Shown: in pieces, positions 31,191 to 64,000 of the stretch | Numbering within the stretch: the first letter of the stretch is position 1 | Layout: each line of letters opens with the position of its first letter | NCBI RefSeq assembly: GCF_023159225.1 | Contig: NC_063167.1 | Location: 3,460,234-3,524,233, forward strand | DNA from: Perognathus longimembris pacificus | Lineage: Eukaryota > Chordata > Mammalia > Rodentia > Heteromyidae | Length of the DNA: 64,000 bases | Reading direction: 5' to 3' | The notes under the pieces: model-generated | Database searches by the model: none | Seen by the model: only the letters and a program-made list of their open reading frames with translations | What the model was told of the DNA's origin: nothing | Position numbers and translations under genes: made by a program

Positions 31191-31355
31191 CTAGCCACAG
31201 GGCCAGGCCCGGGGGCACCCCAGGGTGGGACAATCCCCAGCCTCCAGCCACAGGGCCAGGCCCGGGAGCACCCCAGGGTGGGACAATCCCCAGCCTCCAG
31301 CCACAGGGCCAGGCCCGGGAGCACCCCAGGGTGGGACAATCCCCAGCCTCCAGGG
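31191..31355. repeat. 53-bp tandem repeat, 3 copies
   Basis: Unit AGCCACAGGGCCAGGCCCGG then GAGCACCCCAGGGTGGGACA and ATCCCCAGCCTCC; near-identical copies in the CHD5 3'UTR. Confidence 0.94.
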
Positions 31356-31657
31356 GCAGCAGCAGCTAACAAGGACGCGCCTGCCCGGCACCCCCTCCTC
31401 AGCTTGTCCCCCCAACCGGGGCAGATCTGGCTTGGGAGGAAGCCGGTGACTCTGCCCGAGGCTAAGGACACACACGCGTGCATCCCCACACACTGGGGCA
31501 GAAGGCCCCAGGCCCAGCGTGGTCTCCAGAGACGCCAGGGTTTGGGGAGCCGGGTTTCAGTGTAGACAGGCGGGGGTCGCAGGCGTGGGGAGCCGCCCAC
31601 GGGGGCCTCACCTTGCCCGGAAGCGAGCGCAGCGACGGGGAGAAGCCTCGAGGATGG

Positions 31658-62579
<30,922 letters not shown>

Positions 62580-64000
62580 CTACGGAGAGAGGGGAGCGGA
62601 GGCGCAGTCAAAAGTGGGGACCCTTCCCTAGGACCCCAGCCCCACGGGCCTCAGAATGGAGGCCTGGTCAAGTCCGCCACTTCCAAAGCGCCATTTGCTC
62701 CGCTCACTGGGTGCAAACGCCCGGCCCCCGCAGGGTGGCCCCGACCAGGGAGACATCTCAGAGACCGGCCCACAGGGCGCAGGGCCAAAGGGTTCATGGC
62801 AAGACGTGGGTAGAGACTCGCTCCAGAAAATGACAGCAGGAAGGCCGCTGCTAGAGATGAGCCCTCCGGTAAGATGCGCCCAGTGTCCCCAGACCCAGGG
62901 CAGCGTGACACTCAGCACAGTGGCCAGAACTCGGCTGTGGAGGGACAGCACCCGGCAGGCCTGGGAGGCAGCAGGGCTAAGAGGCTACACACGGGGTGCT
63001 GGCAAGAAAGGACAGCCCCTCGCCAGGTTCTGCAGCCAGGGCACAGGAAGGGGCCCCTCGAGGCGCGGAGCAGCGGTGCCGGCGAGGAATGCGATGTCCC
63101 CCGAGCACCCGGGAGAGCTGGTCCTCGGACGGATGGCCCGATGGCTGGACAGCCCTACGCTGGGGCTGGTGCCCACTACCGGTCTGGGCCGGTTCTACCC
63201 CTAGGTCTGCCACATGCTGGCAATGAGAGGTGCACGAGTGACCGCACCTCTGTGCCTCGATTAACACCTGCACCTACCTCACGGTGGGGGGCCTGGGCTC
63301 AGAACAACTGGAAACATGCCAGCACCCAACCCAGCTGCCTGCCTCCTCCCCTCACAGCCCACTCCCTCCAGGGACCCCGAGTGGCCCCAGCAAGCCAATC
63401 AGCACACACTCTCCTGTAAGCCAGAGCTCCCGGTCAGGTGGTCAGGTGACATGGGGCAGTCCAATCAGGGAATGCCCGGATGCAGGATGCTTGTGCTCTG
63501 TCTTGCTAGGTAAGGGTGACCATGAAAGTGCCCTACCTGAACCCAGAAGCGTACAGAGTAGATGACTCCCTTGGGCCCCACAAGGCAGATACATCCTGCC
63601 TCATTTCTAGGCACCAGGCAGAGGTCATGTGCATAACAGTCTCCCTGGACTCTAAGGGTCCCCCGGCTGTAAACCAGGCCTGCCAGTGGAAGGCGGCAAA
63701 GGCGGCTTGGGAAGGCGGCTCTGTGGCAGGTCAGACATGCTCGGGTAGGGGCTGCCCTCCTATGGCTGGCCGGCCCCCCCAAACACGCCCAGCCATTCCC
63801 GAAGGTACAGGAGAGCCAGCCCGCACGGGAGAGCCAGCCCGCACGGGAGTGTGCTGCGCACGGTAGCAAGTGACTGGCGGTGTCACACATAACCCCGAAC
63901 CACTCTCGGTTAAGCTAATCAGAACATCAGCCCCTCAGCCATTACCAGCCCCAGACGACTCACAACACACCCACCCACAGACGGGATCACTCCGGGCGTC
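62580..64000 (-). other. CHD5: CHD5 intron upstream, no exon recognised
   Basis: Unique GC-rich sequence to the window end. I looked for the Lys-rich exon that should precede EPKSSG and did not find it. A perfect 17-bp duplication (GAGAGCCAGCCCGCACG) lies at about 63810-63845. Confidence 0.6.

Larger units (their letters stand above)
28400..31657 (-). other. CHD5: CHD5 3'UTR
   Basis: About 3.26 kb between the TAG at 31658 and the poly(A) signal, comparable to the long human CHD5 3'UTR. It holds an A/T-rich block with a CRE palindrome (28740-28880), an AU-rich block (30686-30775), a 21-bp array (30853-31020) and a 53-bp array (31191-31355). From 28900 to 30680 I see only GC-rich unique sequence. 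Confidence 0.75.

Overview
This is rodent nuclear DNA holding most of two convergent brain genes. KCNAB2 (voltage-gated potassium channel beta-2 subunit, an aldo-keto reductase fold) runs on the + strand. CHD5 (chromodomain helicase DNA-binding protein 5, a NuRD-type chromatin remodeler) runs on the - strand. The same tail-to-tail pair lies in human 1p36.31. The assignment rests on spliced exons that join in frame and match the proteins as I remember them; no database search was possible. The interspersed repeats are rodent-type: B1-like/tRNA-like dimers and ID-headed dimers that share a right half. They look most like Castorimorpha (kangaroo rat, pocket mouse or beaver), but that placement is tentative.

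Layout: 1-5625 is the 5' part of KCNAB2 (intron, with a CpG-rich start that could be an alternative promoter); the exons for the N-terminal 39 residues are not in the window. Between 5626 and 24778 lie 13 coding exons with GT-AG junctions, giving 328 residues from Arg40 to the C-terminus (human 367-residue numbering). The active-site Asp85, Tyr90, Lys118 and Asn158 are all present. The 3'UTR runs to an AATAAA at 27447. A gap of about 0.9 kb, mostly a G-rich 40-bp tandem array, separates it from the CHD5 poly(A) signal (28419-28424, minus strand). The CHD5 3'UTR occupies about 28400-31657, followed upstream by 38 coding segments between 31658 and 62579. These sum to 5487 nt, or 1828 residues plus stop, probably exons 5-42 of the human 42. 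They encode the CHDNT box, two PHD fingers, two chromodomains, the complete SNF2 ATPase, the DUF1087/DUF1086 regions and the C-terminal CHDCT2 region. From 62580 to 64000 is intron; the first ~126 residues lie beyond the window.

The two genes are not an operon. KCNAB2 protein is cytosolic and docks under Kv1 channels, sensing NADP(H). CHD5 is nuclear, reads H3 tails through its PHD fingers and remodels nucleosomes. Their shared neuronal expression is known biology, not something shown here.

The striking feature is contrast: exons are almost frozen, while introns, UTRs and the intergenic gap are packed with GC-rich minisatellites (more than 15 arrays). One is a 1.7-kb TGGA-type array; another is a 15-bp array that on the CHD5 transcript strand repeats a 3'-splice-site-like sequence about 28 times. 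Nearly all the long open frames on both strands are by-products of these arrays. I see no RNA gene, CRISPR array, phage or bacterial element, and no new protein-coding system.
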